DNA of 6,367 nucleotides from CAYGJN01 sp964350135 (GTDB lineage: Bacteria; Bdellovibrionota; Bacteriovoracia; Bacteriovoracales; Bacteriovoracaceae), in the NCBI GenBank assembly GCA_964350135.1, contig CAYGJN010000130.1, positions 1 to 6,367 of the forward strand, read 5' to 3'. The notes below the pieces were generated by a model. The model had not been told where the DNA came from. It saw only the letters and a list, made by a program, of their open reading frames with translations, and searched no databases. The stretch's first letter is position 1. Each line of letters starts with the position of its first letter. Positions 5,412-6,367 of this stretch are shown one piece after another. The translations under genes were made by a program, and so were the position numbers.

Positions 5412-6367
5412 CTAGAGTCCTTTCATAGAAAGATCAAAAGCTCTTTTCATACAAGTGCCAGGGCCAGGACTTGAAGGCATGCGATTAGATTTTTGTTTAT
5501 GGGGCAATGCCACTTTCTTATTAGGGTACATTGTAAGTACTTCATCTGTTGTTACAGTTTTTACACCTAGATCTTTTAGTTTTTGAACTTCTACTTTTGA
5601 TTGCTCACAGAAAAGACCTGTAATAGCATCTGTCACTAATAGTATTTCCATACCTTTAAATTTACGGGCCATATGTGAAGCCGCATCTTTTACACAGAAA
5701 TCTGTGGCCACACCATAGACGATAACTCGTTTCGGCTTGATCATATCATAGACTCTTTCAGCTCTTGGATTTTGGAAAACATTATTTGAAGCAGGACCAT
5801 TTTTTTGAATCAAGACTTCGACACTAGGGTCATGAATTTTATCTGCATGGGCCGCAAGATTAAAAGGAACAGTTGGGAATTTTCCGTTTTTGGGTGCTCT
5901 ATGGGGAATAATTAATTGCTTTAATTTATCAAAAACTCGCACCTCTGGTATACGATCTGGGCCAACAGGAGTTCCTGTACTTTCCACCATCGCATGGGGA
6001 GGAAGACCATTTGGTTTAGCAAATTCCTCACGGTTATACTTCTCCCATTCATCTACTTCAATTTGGTGATGCCAATCCACTGTTGAGACGACCTTTATTC
6101 GTTCACTTTCACGACCTAAGATTGAGAGTTTCTCAACATTATCTGTGATATGAGGAGTACCCTCTAGGGCCAATGGACCATCAACGTCTCCATGCATACC
6201 TTTCCAAAAAGTTTTTTGAGTATCAACATTATGAAAAATTGTATCTACTTGACTAAACTCTTCACGAACTTGAGTTGAAGATAGAGGAGGAAGTTTTAAG
6301 TCTACAAACTCAATAAGGTTTCCTTTGGGACCCATAAAGTGACGATCATCCCATATGGCAAAACCAC
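5412..6367 (-). CDS. Nicotinamidase-like domain fused to a NadD-type C-terminus, 5' end outside the window
   Basis: 317 residues are visible and the frame is open to the window edge. The ATG at 6335 has no ribosome binding site, so the start is probably outside. Numbering from that Met, residues 18-24 read LSSTQVR, the SST-x-(I/V)-R signature near the end of nicotinate-nucleotide adenylyltransferases, preceded by IEFVDLKLP as in that family. A nicotinamidase/isochorismatase domain follows: D38 in NVDTQKTF, metal ligands D87 and H89 in STVDWHH and H114 in LPPHAM (usually PHC), K178 in IQKNGP, and nucleophile C214 in GVATDFCVKD. Asp-Lys-Cys is the known catalytic triad for nicotinamide hydrolysis to nicotinate. 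About 64 residues separate H114 from K178, more than I remember for PncA, suggesting an insertion. Together the domains would flank the PncB step of NAD salvage. The hydrolase call is firm; its exact amide substrate and the NadD part are less certain. A PHP phosphatase gene follows in the same direction. Confidence 0.75.
   Translation of the reverse strand, partial: GFAIWDDRHFMGPKGNLIEFVDLKLPPLSSTQVREEFSQVDTIFHNVDTQKTFWKGMHGDVDGPLALEGTPHITDNVEKLSILGRESERIKVVSTVDWHHQIEVDEWEKYNREEFAKPNGLPPHAMVESTGTPVGPDRIPEVRVFDKLKQLIIPHRAPKNGKFPTVPFNLAAHADKIHDPSVEVLIQKNGPASNNVFQNPRAERVYDMIKPKRVIVYGVATDFCVKDAASHMARKFKGMEILLVTDAITGLFCEQSKVEVQKLKDLGVKTVTTDEVLTMYPNKKVALPHKQKSNRMPSSPGPGTCMKRAFDLSMKGL

Noticed and set aside
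6333..6335. ATG at 6335 as the start of the nicotinamidase-like gene
   Set aside because: No ribosome binding site, and ten further sense codons continue upstream to the window edge with protein-like content leading into the SST-x-V-R region.

Overview
The window is AT-rich, with coding sequence dominated by A/T-ending codons and many Lys, Glu, Asn, Ile and Ser residues. It is gene-dense and bacterial. No gene identifies the organism with certainty. The low GC, degenerate second-messenger and response-regulator domains, and a very large coiled-coil protein would suit a marine predatory deltaproteobacterium-like lineage (Bdellovibrionota, Bacteriovorax/Halobacteriovorax type). That assignment is inference only.

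Left part (2-3702, + strand): two translationally coupled genes. The first enters from outside the window and looks like a degenerate HD-GYP domain protein. The general HD-GYP pattern is visible, but most metal-binding and GYP signature residues are replaced. Its stop codon overlaps the start of the second gene (TAATG). The second encodes exactly 1000 residues: a receiver-like N-terminal domain, an unrecognised middle region, an acidic low-complexity segment with repeated VSG-type motifs, and a long C-terminal coiled coil. The pair resembles a non-catalytic signalling or scaffold module. The layout recalls pseudo-receiver/coiled-coil polarity proteins such as FrzS and AglZ of Myxococcus, but no homology is demonstrated.

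Middle (3703-4105): a well-formed sigma70-type promoter drives a tRNA-Leu(UAG) gene. It is followed by about 180 bp of clearly higher GC (about 54% by hand count) with several hairpins and no credible gene. This block is the main unexplained stretch. A short DUF1937-family gene follows (4106-4489, +), with its own ribosome binding site and a probable rho-independent terminator.

Right part (4506-6367, - strand): two genes 24 bp apart, transcribed toward the DUF1937 gene. The upstream one is cut by the window edge. It encodes a nicotinamidase/isochorismatase-type domain preceded in frame by what looks like the C-terminal end of a NadD-type nicotinate-nucleotide adenylyltransferase (an SST-x-V-R motif). 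That suggests a two-enzyme NAD-salvage fusion. The downstream one is a PHP-family histidinol-phosphatase-like phosphoesterase.

No CRISPR array, transposase, phage gene or rRNA was seen.
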